From Nitrospira sp. (lineage in GTDB: Bacteria; UBA9089; CG2-30-40-21; SBAY01), in the NCBI GenBank assembly GCA_005239945.1, contig SBAY01000224.1:1-16514 (forward strand): a stretch of 16,514 nt of DNA, read 5' to 3'. Made by a program: the position numbers and the translations under genes. Below the pieces are notes generated by a model. It was given only the letters and a program-made list of their open reading frames with translations. It searched no databases and was not told where the DNA came from. Below are positions 1-7,857 of the stretch, in pieces. The first letter of the stretch is position 1, and every line of letters begins with the position of its first letter.

Positions 1-143
1 ACAAAGCAATCTTTAATGCTCTTTGTGTTGAATCATTGTCCACTCAAGACAAAACAAACTAAGATTTAAAATCCGTAGTGCCCATAAAATTTTTTGAATA
101 CTTGGAATTACTAAACTTATCTATATTTGATGGTAAACTTGGG
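1..143. other. AT-rich segment downstream of lemA
   Basis: No convincing gene was seen between the left edge and the lemA stop codon. Bases 1-26 form a weak inverted repeat (ACAAAGCA against TGCTCTTTGT, with one bulge). It has no T-run next to it, so a terminator is not clear. Confidence 0.4.
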
Positions 144-695
144 TTAAAATTCCACCTTTGGCACTTGTTTTGCCTCTTCAGGTGCCTTAAAATATGTTGC
201 TTCTTCAAAATTAAATATAGCGGCAAAAAATCTCCCAGGAATTTGTTTGATAATCATATTGTACAGCCTCACAGCTTCGTTATACCGTCTTCTTTCAACT
301 GCAATCCTATTTTCAGTTCCAGCTAACTCATCCATTAATCGAATAAAGGTTTGATTTGCCTTCAAATCAGGGTATCTTTCTACAATCACTAATAATCTTC
401 CTAATGCACTCTCTAATCCTGTATAAGCTTCAATCTTCTCTGGGATAGTTTTAGCTCCTGCTAATTTTGCTCGTGCCTCGGCAATATGAGTAAAAATTTC
501 CTTCTCATGTCTCATATACCCCTTAGTCGCATTAACTAAGTTTGGAATAAGATCATTTCTTCGTTGTAATTGATTTTCTACCTGTGCCCATGCAGGAGAG
601 ATGCTCTCTTTAGCAGTGACCATACGATTGTAGTGGGAAGACACCCATCCTACGGTCATCAGCAGAATTAAAACTATACTCCCAACTACCACCAA
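144..695 (-). CDS. lemA: LemA family membrane-anchored protein
   Basis: This is a LemA family protein, with an N-terminal membrane helix followed by a helical-bundle domain. The molecular role of the family is not settled. One hydrophobic segment (residues 1-19, rich in V, I and L) precedes a classic LemA core: AWAQVENQLQRRNDLIPNLV near residues 35-54, then a helical region containing RYPDLKANQTF, ENRIAVERRRYNEAVRLYN and a terminal segment after FPGRF-like IPGRFFAAIF. The listed start is a TTG at 693-695, but the frame stays open upstream and would add the usual K-N-K-K-G-C-I-I-A leader of the family. No ATG, GTG or TTG lies in that extension, and the AGGAGG at 726-731 is too far from the TTG. 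The true start is therefore uncertain. It is the last gene of a minus-strand operon after the TPM protein, a common LemA partner. Confidence 0.9.
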   Translation of the reverse strand: MVVVGSIVLILLMTVGWVSSHYNRMVTAKESISPAWAQVENQLQRRNDLIPNLVNATKGYMRHEKEIFTHIAEARAKLAGAKTIPEKIEAYTGLESALGRLLVIVERYPDLKANQTFIRLMDELAGTENRIAVERRRYNEAVRLYNMIIKQIPGRFFAAIFNFEEATYFKAPEEAKQVPKVEF

Positions 696-751
696 AGCAA
701 TAATACATCCTTTTTTGTTTTTTAACCTCCTATTAATTTTAATTTTATTTA

Positions 752-1516
752 CTACCAGCTTCCTGAAGCTCCACCACCACCACTTAAACCACCACCAAAT
801 CCACTAAATCCACCAAATCCACCACCAAATCCACCTATAACAGAACCTCCACCCCTATACCAATATCCTCCAGACAATAGTGCCAAAGGAAAGGATAAAA
901 CCTTACCGAAAAGAAGAATTAGAAGTAGAAATAAGAGAATTTGTAAAGGTGAATATGAAGGTTCATATTCTCTTTGTCTTGAATAACTATACCCTTTACA
1001 TCCTTTTAATTGCACATTATATTCATCTACTACTATTTGAATAATAGCTACTGTCCCATATACTACCCCCTTACCAAACTCACCTTGTTTAAAATAAGGA
1101 ATCATAAATCTATCTCTTATTTCCCCACATTTACCATCTGGTAGTACTCCTTCTAATCCATAACCTACCTCTATTCTCATTTTTCGCTCTTTTATAGCCA
1201 AAAGCACCAATACCCCATTATCTACACCCTTTTTCCCTATACCCCATTTTTCATATAATCTAACCGCATACTCTTCTATCGTTAATGGTGCAATACTTTC
1301 AATAGTAACTACCGCTATTTCAACTCCTTTAGTCTTTTGTTTTAACTCATAAATTAACTGGCTGATTTCAATTTCATCCTTATCTGGAATGACATTAGCA
1401 AAGTCATTGACATAACCAATTGGTTTTGGATACTCAACTTCCTGGGCATAACATTTATTGATTACAATAAAAAGAAAGATAATGGGTAATATAAAGACTT
1501 TTTTCATTATTATCAT
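752..1516 (-). CDS. TPM-domain secreted/membrane protein (YgcG family)
   Basis: This is a TPM-domain (Psb32/YgcG type) envelope protein. Members are anchored or exported and have been linked to phosphatase activity or photosystem repair in plants; the bacterial role is unclear. Residues 1 to about 24 look like a Sec signal peptide ending near C-Y-A. The TPM domain spans about residues 33-160, with YVNDFANVIPD, a V-E-I-A-V-V-T strand, KGVDNGVLVLLA and VGYGLEGVLPDG. A second hydrophobic segment (about 190-215) precedes a Gly-rich tail ending SGGGGASGSW, which is typical of the family. The ATG at 1514-1516 overlaps the upstream stop (ATGA). A second ATG at 1505-1507 gives the more usual M-K-K signal-peptide start and better spacing from AAAGG. 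It sits between the nucleotidyltransferase-like gene and lemA, and translational coupling is likely. Confidence 0.88.
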   Translation of the reverse strand: MIIMKKVFILPIIFLFIVINKCYAQEVEYPKPIGYVNDFANVIPDKDEIEISQLIYELKQKTKGVEIAVVTIESIAPLTIEEYAVRLYEKWGIGKKGVDNGVLVLLAIKERKMRIEVGYGLEGVLPDGKCGEIRDRFMIPYFKQGEFGKGVVYGTVAIIQIVVDEYNVQLKGCKGYSYSRQREYEPSYSPLQILLFLLLILLFGKVLSFPLALLSGGYWYRGGGSVIGGFGGGFGGFSGFGGGLSGGGGASGSW

Positions 1517-2268
1517 ACCTTTAATTGGTCTACTGCAATAGCCAATTTTTGAAGTATTTCTAAGTACTTCTCAAATATAGACTCTATCTCATCTTTAGCT
1601 AATCGGCGTATTCCTAATTTACTTTCTAATATTTTTAATAAAGGAGATTGAGATACTTCATATTCCTCTGCTACAGCATTTATTATCTGTCTTTTTTTAA
1701 TTGGGAGTTCTTTTTTACCTTTAAGGCGAAGTAGGTTTCTTAATATAGGGATTAATGAAGTTAGAGAATTTATCATTAAGTTTTCAAGTGCTCGAGGTTT
1801 AGCTCCTAATTCAAGGTATGCCTGTCTGAGTCTAATAAGTTTACCTTTTAGTTGCTCTTCACACTGCAAACGAATATTTTCAGGACGAATTTCTACTTCT
1901 TTAAAGACATCCTCTCCGTATATTAAAACATTATTTTCCTTCATCTCCAAAAATTCAATGGGAAAGACATCTGAAGAGGTATTTATGTGTCTTATGGTAA
2001 GGAATAATGGGACAATTTTCCTTTTTCGCTCCCAACCAGTAACTAATTTAGCACTTTTCTTCAGATCTTGAATGCCAATTTCACCTAAAATAACAAGCAA
2101 ATTGATATTTGACCGTTTAATAGCAAAATCTTCTGATTGAGTAGAACTTCCATAGACCATTATACATTTAAGATTATCTTTATGGAGTTTAATTAACTTA
2201 TTTGCATAAGGAACAACAAATTCCTTTACCTTAGGTGGAAGATTATCTAAATTTATTAAATTTGCCAA
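1513..2268 (-). CDS. Nucleotidyltransferase-like domain protein, active site degenerate
   Basis: This 251-residue protein resembles the minimal nucleotidyltransferase (Pol beta) fold in its first half. A strand, IMVYGSS, supplies the G40-S41 pair, and a second strand, NINLLVIL, follows at residues 54-61, where catalytic members have D-x-D. Here both positions are Asn (N54, N56), so the two metal-binding carboxylates are missing. The segment DVFPIEFLEMKENN and the I-Y-G-E-D that follows are typical of this type. The C-terminal half is helical and Lys/Leu rich. The start is a TTG at 2266-2268 with AGGAGG at 2278-2283 (9-nt spacing) under a near-consensus promoter. It is the first gene of the operon with the TPM protein and lemA. 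The fold assignment is an inference from motifs. A catalytically dead, binding-only role is plausible but unproven. Confidence 0.7.
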   Translation of the reverse strand: MANLINLDNLPPKVKEFVVPYANKLIKLHKDNLKCIMVYGSSTQSEDFAIKRSNINLLVILGEIGIQDLKKSAKLVTGWERKRKIVPLFLTIRHINTSSDVFPIEFLEMKENNVLIYGEDVFKEVEIRPENIRLQCEEQLKGKLIRLRQAYLELGAKPRALENLMINSLTSLIPILRNLLRLKGKKELPIKKRQIINAVAEEYEVSQSPLLKILESKLGIRRLAKDEIESIFEKYLEILQKLAIAVDQLKV

Positions 2269-2277
2269 TGTATTTCA

Positions 2278-2283
2278 CCTCCT
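2278..2283 (-). promoter_or_regulatory. Ribosome binding site deciding the TTG start
   Basis: AGGAGG on the minus strand lies 9 nt before the TTG at 2266-2268. No ATG or GTG is placed as well, which supports TTG as the start of the nucleotidyltransferase-like gene. Confidence 0.75.
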
Positions 2284-2291
2284 GGTAAAGG

Positions 2292-2320
2292 AGTATACCA
2301 AAGTTTTATTGTATTGTCAA
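2292..2320 (-). promoter_or_regulatory. Sigma70-type promoter of the NT-TPM-lemA operon
   Basis: On the minus strand, TTGACA (2315-2320) and TATACT (2292-2297) are separated by exactly 17 nt. The predicted transcription start is near 2285, only a few bases before the ribosome site, so the leader is very short. Confidence 0.85.
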
Positions 2321-2339
2321 AGGATTTTCAGTAACTACA

Positions 2340-2538
2340 GACAATTTGAAAGCACAATATAAAAATCTTATCACGAAAATACGAAAATCAGAAAACACAA
2401 AAAGTATTCAGGTGTAAGTAAGGGAAAACGGGGAAATAGGGGAAAAGGGGAAAAATATTAAAGAATTTCATTTCAAATTCCATTTTCGTGCTTTCATCCT
2501 TTCGTCATTTCGTGATAAAAAATTCCTTTCAAATTGTC
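2340..2538. repeat. 199-bp palindromic element with 13-bp perfect terminal repeats
   Basis: Termini GACAATTTGAAAG (2340-2352) and CTTTCAAATTGTC (2526-2538) are perfect inverted copies. Inside lie two inverted arrays of degenerate octamers: 2370-2401 (units ATCACGAA, AATACGAA, AATCAGAA, AACACAAA) and 2485-2516 (TTCGTGCT, TTCATCCT, TTCGTCAT, TTCGTGAT). The middle contains four G-runs at 2422-2450. No ORF or clear target-site duplication is seen. It fills most of the 339-bp gap between the two divergent promoters. It resembles a MITE in shape, but mobility is not shown. Confidence 0.75.
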
Positions 2539-2558
2539 ATGGCTGAAATTTATTTTAA

Positions 2559-2587
2559 TTGACTTTTTGGAGATTAGGTGTTAAAAT
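2559..2587 (+). promoter_or_regulatory. Sigma70-type promoter of the pyrophosphatase gene
   Basis: TTGACT (2559-2564) and TAAAAT (2582-2587) are 17 nt apart. The predicted start is near 2594, just before the GAGGTG ribosome site at 2597-2602, so the leader is about 14 nt. Confidence 0.8.
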
Positions 2588-2607
2588 ATTATTAATGAGG
2601 TGAAAAA

Positions 2608-4263
2608 ATGGCACAACAGGAATTAATTTTAATCGTCGGGCATAAAAACCCGGATACGGATACGGTCGTCTCGGCTATTGCTTATGCTAAGTTAAAAGAG
2701 GCATTGGGTATGAAGAACATTAAGCCGGTAACGGTGGGTAAGATAAATAATGAGACAAGATTTGTCCTTGATTATTTTGGGGTTGAAACGCCCCAGGTAA
2801 TTGATGATTTTTATTTAAGGGTAGGGGATGTGATGAGTAGTCCGGCCATAGTTATCGACATTGGGGCGCCAATCAAAGATGTTCTGGATATAGTCAAAAA
2901 AAAAGGGTTTATGATGGTGCCGATAGGAAAGGATTTAGAACTGAAAGGGGTTATCGATATTACCAAACTTGCCGCTATGTTAGTGGCAGAAATGGATATC
3001 GAGACAGACAGACAGGTAAATACTACGGTTAAAAATATCCTGCAATGCCTCAATGGAACATTGATTGTTGGTAATATCGAGACGGCATTCCCTAATGGTA
3101 ACCTTATTATCGGGGCTATGGCTGTTAGTTCGATGTCTGAGAAAATCAGGACTTACTACGGTTTTGATAATATTGTCTTAATTGGGGATAGAGAGGATGC
3201 TCAAATAGCAAATCTTGAGGCAGGTGTCCGATGTCTTATCATTACCGGTGGCTTTTCTCCAACTCAAGTAGTAGTTGATTTAGCTAAAAAATCAGGGGCA
3301 ACACTTATTGTCTCTCCTTACGATACCATTACCTCTGTTCGATTGACCAAGCTTTCTGCCTCAGTTGAAACCCTGATGAATACAAATATTACCGGTTTAA
3401 CACCCGACACCCGGATTAGTGAGGCAAAAGGGGTAGTAATTAATTCCCCTGCCCGCTCCATGCCGGTAGTAGATGAATTTGATAAGGTAATCGGCGTAGT
3501 GACGGCTAGAGATTTGCTACAGGCCAGTGGTAAAAAGGTGATTTTGGTTGACCATAATGAGATATTCCAGGCCGGGGCAGGAATTGAGGAGGCAGAAATC
3601 ATCGAGATTATTGACCACCACCGCACCGGGGATATTCAAAGTAGAATGCCTATTCCCTATACTGGAGAACCGGTTGGAAGCACGGCTACCTTAATTGTCA
3701 CAAAATATGAACAACATTTTATCAGCCCGAGCAAAGAAATTGCCGGGATACTACTTGCCGGCATTTTATCCGATACCCTGCTTTTCAAATCCTCAACCAC
3801 GACTCAAAAAGATATTACCCTAGCCAAAAAACTTGCCCTGGGCTGTGGGGTGGAGATAAATGAATTTGGGATTAATATGTTTCGTCATGGAAGTATAATC
3901 GAGGAAAAGTCGATTAAAGAGATAGTTATGAGTAATTACAAAGAATATAAAATGGGGAATAGAAATATTGGCATTGGTCAGTTCGAAACTGTTGATACCG
4001 GAAATATACTGAAATTAACGGATGCCTTTCAAAAGGAATTAAATGACCTTAAAGAAGCACATAAATTAGAATTAGTTATGATGTTAATCACCGATATTTT
4101 AAATGAAGGTAGTTACCTGATTTTTGCCGGGAATTCTAAAATTATTGAATTAGCCTTTGAAACAGCTGAAGATAAATTATTCCTGAAAGGTATCCTCTCA
4201 CGAAAAAACCAGGTGCTGCCGGCAATAGGAAAGGCATTGAAATTGTTCTATCAGGAGGGATAA
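2608..4263 (+). CDS. ppaC: CBS/DRTGG-regulated manganese-dependent inorganic pyrophosphatase
   Basis: This is a family II (DHH) inorganic pyrophosphatase, hydrolysing PPi to two Pi in the cytoplasm with Mn or Co. At 551 residues it is far longer than the roughly 310 of the simple form, because a regulatory insert splits the DHH domain. In order: GHKNPDTD (H12, D16, D18); CBS 1 (about 70-125); a DRTGG domain (about 140-250, with VLIGDRED and LIITGGFSP); CBS 2 (about 255-305); VDHNE (D315); DHH (336-338); LSDT (D389); the DHHA2 domain with RHGS (426-429); and SRK (531-533) near the C-terminus. All expected metal and phosphate ligands appear present. CBS-pyrophosphatases are known to respond to adenine nucleotides, with DRTGG forms also binding diadenosine polyphosphates. 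The start is ATG with GAGGTG 5 nt upstream. Confidence 0.95.
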   Translation: MAQQELILIVGHKNPDTDTVVSAIAYAKLKEALGMKNIKPVTVGKINNETRFVLDYFGVETPQVIDDFYLRVGDVMSSPAIVIDIGAPIKDVLDIVKKKGFMMVPIGKDLELKGVIDITKLAAMLVAEMDIETDRQVNTTVKNILQCLNGTLIVGNIETAFPNGNLIIGAMAVSSMSEKIRTYYGFDNIVLIGDREDAQIANLEAGVRCLIITGGFSPTQVVVDLAKKSGATLIVSPYDTITSVRLTKLSASVETLMNTNITGLTPDTRISEAKGVVINSPARSMPVVDEFDKVIGVVTARDLLQASGKKVILVDHNEIFQAGAGIEEAEIIEIIDHHRTGDIQSRMPIPYTGEPVGSTATLIVTKYEQHFISPSKEIAGILLAGILSDTLLFKSSTTTQKDITLAKKLALGCGVEINEFGINMFRHGSIIEEKSIKEIVMSNYKEYKMGNRNIGIGQFETVDTGNILKLTDAFQKELNDLKEAHKLELVMMLITDILNEGSYLIFAGNSKIIELAFETAEDKLFLKGILSRKNQVLPAIGKALKLFYQEG

Positions 4264-4271
4264 TTAAAAGA

Positions 4272-4339
4272 ATGGTAAGTGGCGAATGGTAATCGGTAAT
4301 CAGATAAGTATTTACCGATTACCACTTACCGCTGACCAT
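4272..4339. repeat. Inverted array of degenerate heptamers between ppaC and mfd
   Basis: The left arm (4272-4299) reads in 7-nt steps ATGGTAA, GTGGCGA, ATGGTAA, TCGGTAA. The right arm (4312-4339) reads TTACCGA, TTACCAC, TTACCGC, TGACCAT. The arms pair as an imperfect 28-bp stem with a 12-nt loop. No T-run follows, so it is not a standard terminator, though it could attenuate transcription from ppaC into mfd. Confidence 0.75.
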
Positions 4340-4372
4340 TTCCTTCCACCGGAGGCTTAAAATATTTAATAA

Positions 4373-7300
4373 ATGAATTTACCCTCGTATCTACCTTTAC
4401 TTAAAAAGTCACCTGAGTTTACCAGTATCGCCAAAAATATAAATACCGGCAAAAAGAAACAATCTGTTTGTGGACTTTATGGCGCAGCCAAGGCTTATTT
4501 CTTAGCCGGATTAAAAAGGGAGATTTCCCATCCTATCTTTATTATCCTGCCGGGACAAACTCAGGCAGAAAGACTTTATTCAGAGTTAACGGCGTTTTTA
4601 AAAGACACTACGGAGGTTTTTCTCTTTCCGAGTTTGGAGGTTCTTCCCTATGATGAAGTGCCCGCACACAAGGATTTAGTCGGAGAGCAACTGGCCATCC
4701 TGAATAATCTCAGCGACCACCGGGAAGATATAATCTTAGTCAGTTCCCTGCAGGCAAGCCTCTTTAAAGTCGCTTCTTGCTCAACCTTGAATGAATCAAA
4801 ACTCCTTCTGGAAACCTCAGCTACCATTAAGCGGGATGTGCTTTTGGAAAAACTTATGCAAAGTGGCTATTCCCCGGATGATATGGTGGAGACAAAAGGC
4901 ACATTTTCCCATCGCGGCGGCATTGTGGATGTCTTCCCCATAAATGCCGAACTCCCGGTGCGAATAGAATTCTTTGGGGATGACATCGAATCCCTGCGCC
5001 AATTTGACCCGATTACTCAAAGGTCGGTTTCTTTTATGGAGCAAACGACCATTCTGCCGTCTTCTCTTTTAACACAGGAGGTTAGTGGGGTAGATTCCCC
5101 CTTAATAAAGGAGGTTAGGGGGTTGTTACAAAACACAGCCACGCTATTCGATTACTTACCGGAATCCTCCTTAATTGTCTTAGACGACCCGGCCTATTTA
5201 GAAAACGAGGCTGGGCGGCTAACAGGAGAGGTGTTTTCGCAGTATGAAATGCTTGTCTCATCGCGGAATCGGAATTCGGGATTTTCGATTGAAGAAATCC
5301 AAAATCCAAAATCCAAAATTCAAAATCTACCTCATCCAGACCAATTTTTAATAAGTTGGCCGGATTTTCAGCGCGAAATAAATACCCGACAACTCTTAAC
5401 CTTTGAAGATACGGCTTGCCTCGCTGAAGGTGGATTTGAGTTTTTCGCCAAACCTCCGTTAGAATTCAAGAATAACTTTCAATTGTTTATTGATGAGTTC
5501 AAGAGGTGGCAGGAAGAAGGGAGTCAGGTGGTTATCGCCGCCGGCTACAAGGGACAGGAAGAACGAATCAAGGAATTATTGCAGACTCACGATGTGGAGA
5601 TTCCTCTGGTTACGGCTAATCTTAACCAGGGGTTCCAATTCCCGGAACTCCAATTGGTTCTGATTACAGACAAGGAGCTTTTTGGCTATTCATCACATCT
5701 GGGCACGCGGAGATTCGACCACACAGATACCCTGCCTATTTCCACCTTTACCGACCTTAAGCCGGGGGATTATGTTGTCCATATCAATTACGGCATTGGT
5801 CAATACTCAGGGCTGACTACTCTTACGGTCGAGGGGCTCAAAAAGGATTTATTGCTGATTGAATATGCCAATGAAGATAAACTTTATGTGCCGTTAGACC
5901 AGTTTGGGTTGGTCGAGAAATATATTGGGGATAAGGATAGGGCGCCAAGGATATATCGGCTTAATGATGCCGTCTGGTCACGGGTAAAGAAAAAGGTTAA
6001 AAAGTCGGTTGAGTCAATCGCTCAGGAATTAATCGAGTTGTATGCCTCCCGCAAGGCATTACCCGGTTATGCCTTTTCTAAGGATAGTGATTGGCAATAT
6101 GAATTTGAGGCAGGATTTATTTATGAAGAAACCCCCGACCAACTCAAGGTGATTGAGGAGATTAAGGTTGACATGGAAAAACATGAGCCAATGGATAGAT
6201 TGGTTTGTGGTGATGTTGGCTACGGCAAGACAGAGGTAGCCTTAAGAACCGCATTCAAGGCGACGATGGATAATAAACAGGTAGCTGTGCTTGTGCCAAC
6301 AACTATCTTAGCCGCTCAGCACTACAATACCTTTACCCAGAGGCTGGCCCCTTTCCCAATCAAGGTGGAGATGTTAAGTCGATTCAGGACTAAGGCAGAA
6401 CAACGAAAGATACTCGAAGGATTAAAGACAGGGGAGATAGACATAATTATTGGCACACACCGACTGCTTCAAAAGGATGTCGAATTTCAGAATTTGAGTC
6501 TGGTGATTATCGATGAAGAACAGCGATTTGGTGTTCAGCATAAGGAACGGCTTAAACAACTCCGTAAATTGGTAGATGTGTTGGCGTTAACCGCTACACC
6601 TATCCCTCGAACTTTATATATGTCTTTATCTGGTGCCCGGGATATGAGTATCATCAACACCCCACCTCCAGAACGATTACCTATAAAAACCTTTGTTTTG
6701 CCTTTTAGCGAGCAGGTAATCAGAGAGGCAATCCTGCGGGAAATGGACAGGCAAGGACAGATTTACTTTGTGCATACCCAGGTAAAAACCATCGAGGCAA
6801 TAGCAAAATCCTTAAAAAAAATAGTGCCTGAGGCAAAAATAGCCATAGCCCATGGACAAATGGCTGAACATGAGCTTGAAAAGGTGATGTTGGCATTCCT
6901 GATGCGTGAATATGATGTCTTGCTTTCTACCTCGATTATCGAGTCCGGGATAGACATTGCCAGTGTCAATACGATTATCATTAACAATGCCCATCAATTT
7001 GGTCTTTCTCAGCTTTATCAATTAAGAGGCAGGGTAGGCCGGGCAAAACACATGGCTTATGCCTATCTTTTATACCCGGTCAGGTCATTGTTGTCTGACC
7101 TGGCTAAAGAACGGCTGTCGGCCATACGGGAATTTTCAGAATTGGGTTCCGGATTCAAATTAGCCATGCGGGATTTAGAAATACGCGGGGCAGGCAATAT
7201 CCTCGGAGCTGAACAACATGGAAATGTCCTGGCCGTGGGATTCGATTTGTATTGTAAATTACTGCAGGAGACAGTGGCTAAATTAAAAGGCGAGGAAGTG

Positions 7301-7744
7301 GTTGATGACAGTCTGCCGGTAGTTGATTTGCCCTGCGATACCTATATCCCAGAAGAGTATATCACTTCGACTACTCAGCGATATGCCATTTATAAAAAGC
7401 TCTCCTGTGCCCGGGATTTTAAGACATTGCAAAAATTGGAAGAAGAGATTGCGGATAGGTATGGAAAAATCCCACTACCGGTCAAAAGACTCCTGGAACT
7501 TCTCCATATGCGGCTTATGGCTAAAGCGGTCGGCATTACCAATTTGAGTTTTGCGGATGGACATCTGATGCTTGAATTACCGCTTGAAGAAAAATTAATC
7601 CCAAAGGTAATTTCATTGATTAGCTTATTCCCTGAGTATTTAAAACTTAATCCCAAACGGACTAATTGCTTGATTATGAAATGGACTTCCGATGATGAAA
7701 GTATCTGTTTTTTAAAAGAGGTGCTGCAGGAGTTGCAAGGCTGA
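4373..7744 (+). CDS. mfd: Transcription-repair coupling factor Mfd
   Basis: Mfd is an ATP-driven DNA translocase that pushes stalled RNA polymerase off damaged DNA and recruits UvrA. Its 1123 residues are near the E. coli length of 1148. In order: the UvrB-like N-terminal module (about 1-230); a variable linker; the CarD-like RNA-polymerase interaction domain starting at LKPGDYVVHINYGIGQYSG; the helicase with Walker A GYGKT (616-620), DEEQ (714-717) and ALTATPIPRTLYMSL; motif VI RGRVGR (885-890); and the C-terminal TRCF domain. All helicase motifs are intact. Oddly, two stretches (residues 235-252 and 309-319) are encoded by DNA that looks like intergenic repeats, inserted in frame without a stop. 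The ATG follows an in-frame stop. The nearest ribosome site, GGAGG (4351-4355), is 17 nt away, which is unusually far. It probably lies downstream of ppaC in one transcript. Confidence 0.97.
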   Translation: MNLPSYLPLLKKSPEFTSIAKNINTGKKKQSVCGLYGAAKAYFLAGLKREISHPIFIILPGQTQAERLYSELTAFLKDTTEVFLFPSLEVLPYDEVPAHKDLVGEQLAILNNLSDHREDIILVSSLQASLFKVASCSTLNESKLLLETSATIKRDVLLEKLMQSGYSPDDMVETKGTFSHRGGIVDVFPINAELPVRIEFFGDDIESLRQFDPITQRSVSFMEQTTILPSSLLTQEVSGVDSPLIKEVRGLLQNTATLFDYLPESSLIVLDDPAYLENEAGRLTGEVFSQYEMLVSSRNRNSGFSIEEIQNPKSKIQNLPHPDQFLISWPDFQREINTRQLLTFEDTACLAEGGFEFFAKPPLEFKNNFQLFIDEFKRWQEEGSQVVIAAGYKGQEERIKELLQTHDVEIPLVTANLNQGFQFPELQLVLITDKELFGYSSHLGTRRFDHTDTLPISTFTDLKPGDYVVHINYGIGQYSGLTTLTVEGLKKDLLLIEYANEDKLYVPLDQFGLVEKYIGDKDRAPRIYRLNDAVWSRVKKKVKKSVESIAQELIELYASRKALPGYAFSKDSDWQYEFEAGFIYEETPDQLKVIEEIKVDMEKHEPMDRLVCGDVGYGKTEVALRTAFKATMDNKQVAVLVPTTILAAQHYNTFTQRLAPFPIKVEMLSRFRTKAEQRKILEGLKTGEIDIIIGTHRLLQKDVEFQNLSLVIIDEEQRFGVQHKERLKQLRKLVDVLALTATPIPRTLYMSLSGARDMSIINTPPPERLPIKTFVLPFSEQVIREAILREMDRQGQIYFVHTQVKTIEAIAKSLKKIVPEAKIAIAHGQMAEHELEKVMLAFLMREYDVLLSTSIIESGIDIASVNTIIINNAHQFGLSQLYQLRGRVGRAKHMAYAYLLYPVRSLLSDLAKERLSAIREFSELGSGFKLAMRDLEIRGAGNILGAEQHGNVLAVGFDLYCKLLQETVAKLKGEEVVDDSLPVVDLPCDTYIPEEYITSTTQRYAIYKKLSCARDFKTLQKLEEEIADRYGKIPLPVKRLLELLHMRLMAKAVGITNLSFADGHLMLELPLEEKLIPKVISLISLFPEYLKLNPKRTNCLIMKWTSDDESICFLKEVLQELQG
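5076..5122 (+). repeat. GGAGGTTAG-type repeat inside mfd
   Basis: Two near copies, AGGAGGTTAGTGGGG (5076-5090) and AGGAGGTTAGGGGG (5109-5122), flank TCCCCCTTAATAA. It has the look of a dispersed intergenic repeat but is read in frame as V-S-G-V-D-S-P-L-I-K-E-V-R-G (residues 237-250) in the Mfd linker. Confidence 0.65.
5296..5330 (+). repeat. Heptamer tandem array AATCCAA inside mfd
   Basis: There are five 7-nt units: AATCCAA three times, then AATTCAA and AATCTAC. The array encodes IQNPKSKIQNL (residues 309-319) with no frame break. The same unit recurs between metK and the DUF433 gene at 9409-9443. Confidence 0.8.
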
Positions 7745-7762
7745 ACGCTGAATGTTTACTCT

Positions 7763-7797
7763 AAGTCTGATGTCTAAAGTCTGAAGTCTAATGTCTG
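7763..7797 (+). repeat. Heptamer tandem array AAGTCTG
   Basis: There are five 7-nt units: AAGTCTG, ATGTCTA, AAGTCTG, AAGTCTA, ATGTCTG. The array starts 18 bp after the mfd stop. No inverted partner lies close by. Confidence 0.75.
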
Positions 7798-7823
7798 AAT
7801 TGAAGAATTGTCAAAAAAAATAG

Positions 7824-7852
7824 TTGCAAAACTAATTGTTTTATGATAAAAT
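7824..7852 (+). promoter_or_regulatory. Probable sigma70-type promoter upstream of metK
   Basis: TTGCAA (7824-7829) and TAAAAT (7847-7852) are 17 nt apart, with a predicted start near 7859. If it is used, the metK transcript has a leader of about 365 nt made almost wholly of palindromic repeats. Confidence 0.6.
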
Positions 7853-7857
7853 AGTAA

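Noticed and set aside
78..326. Plus-strand ORF opposite lemA
   Set aside because: It is the reverse of the lemA coding sequence, without a ribosome site or recognisable protein.
4272..4339. Intrinsic terminator after ppaC
   Set aside because: The stem is long and imperfect, and no T-run follows; it fits the heptamer repeat family better.
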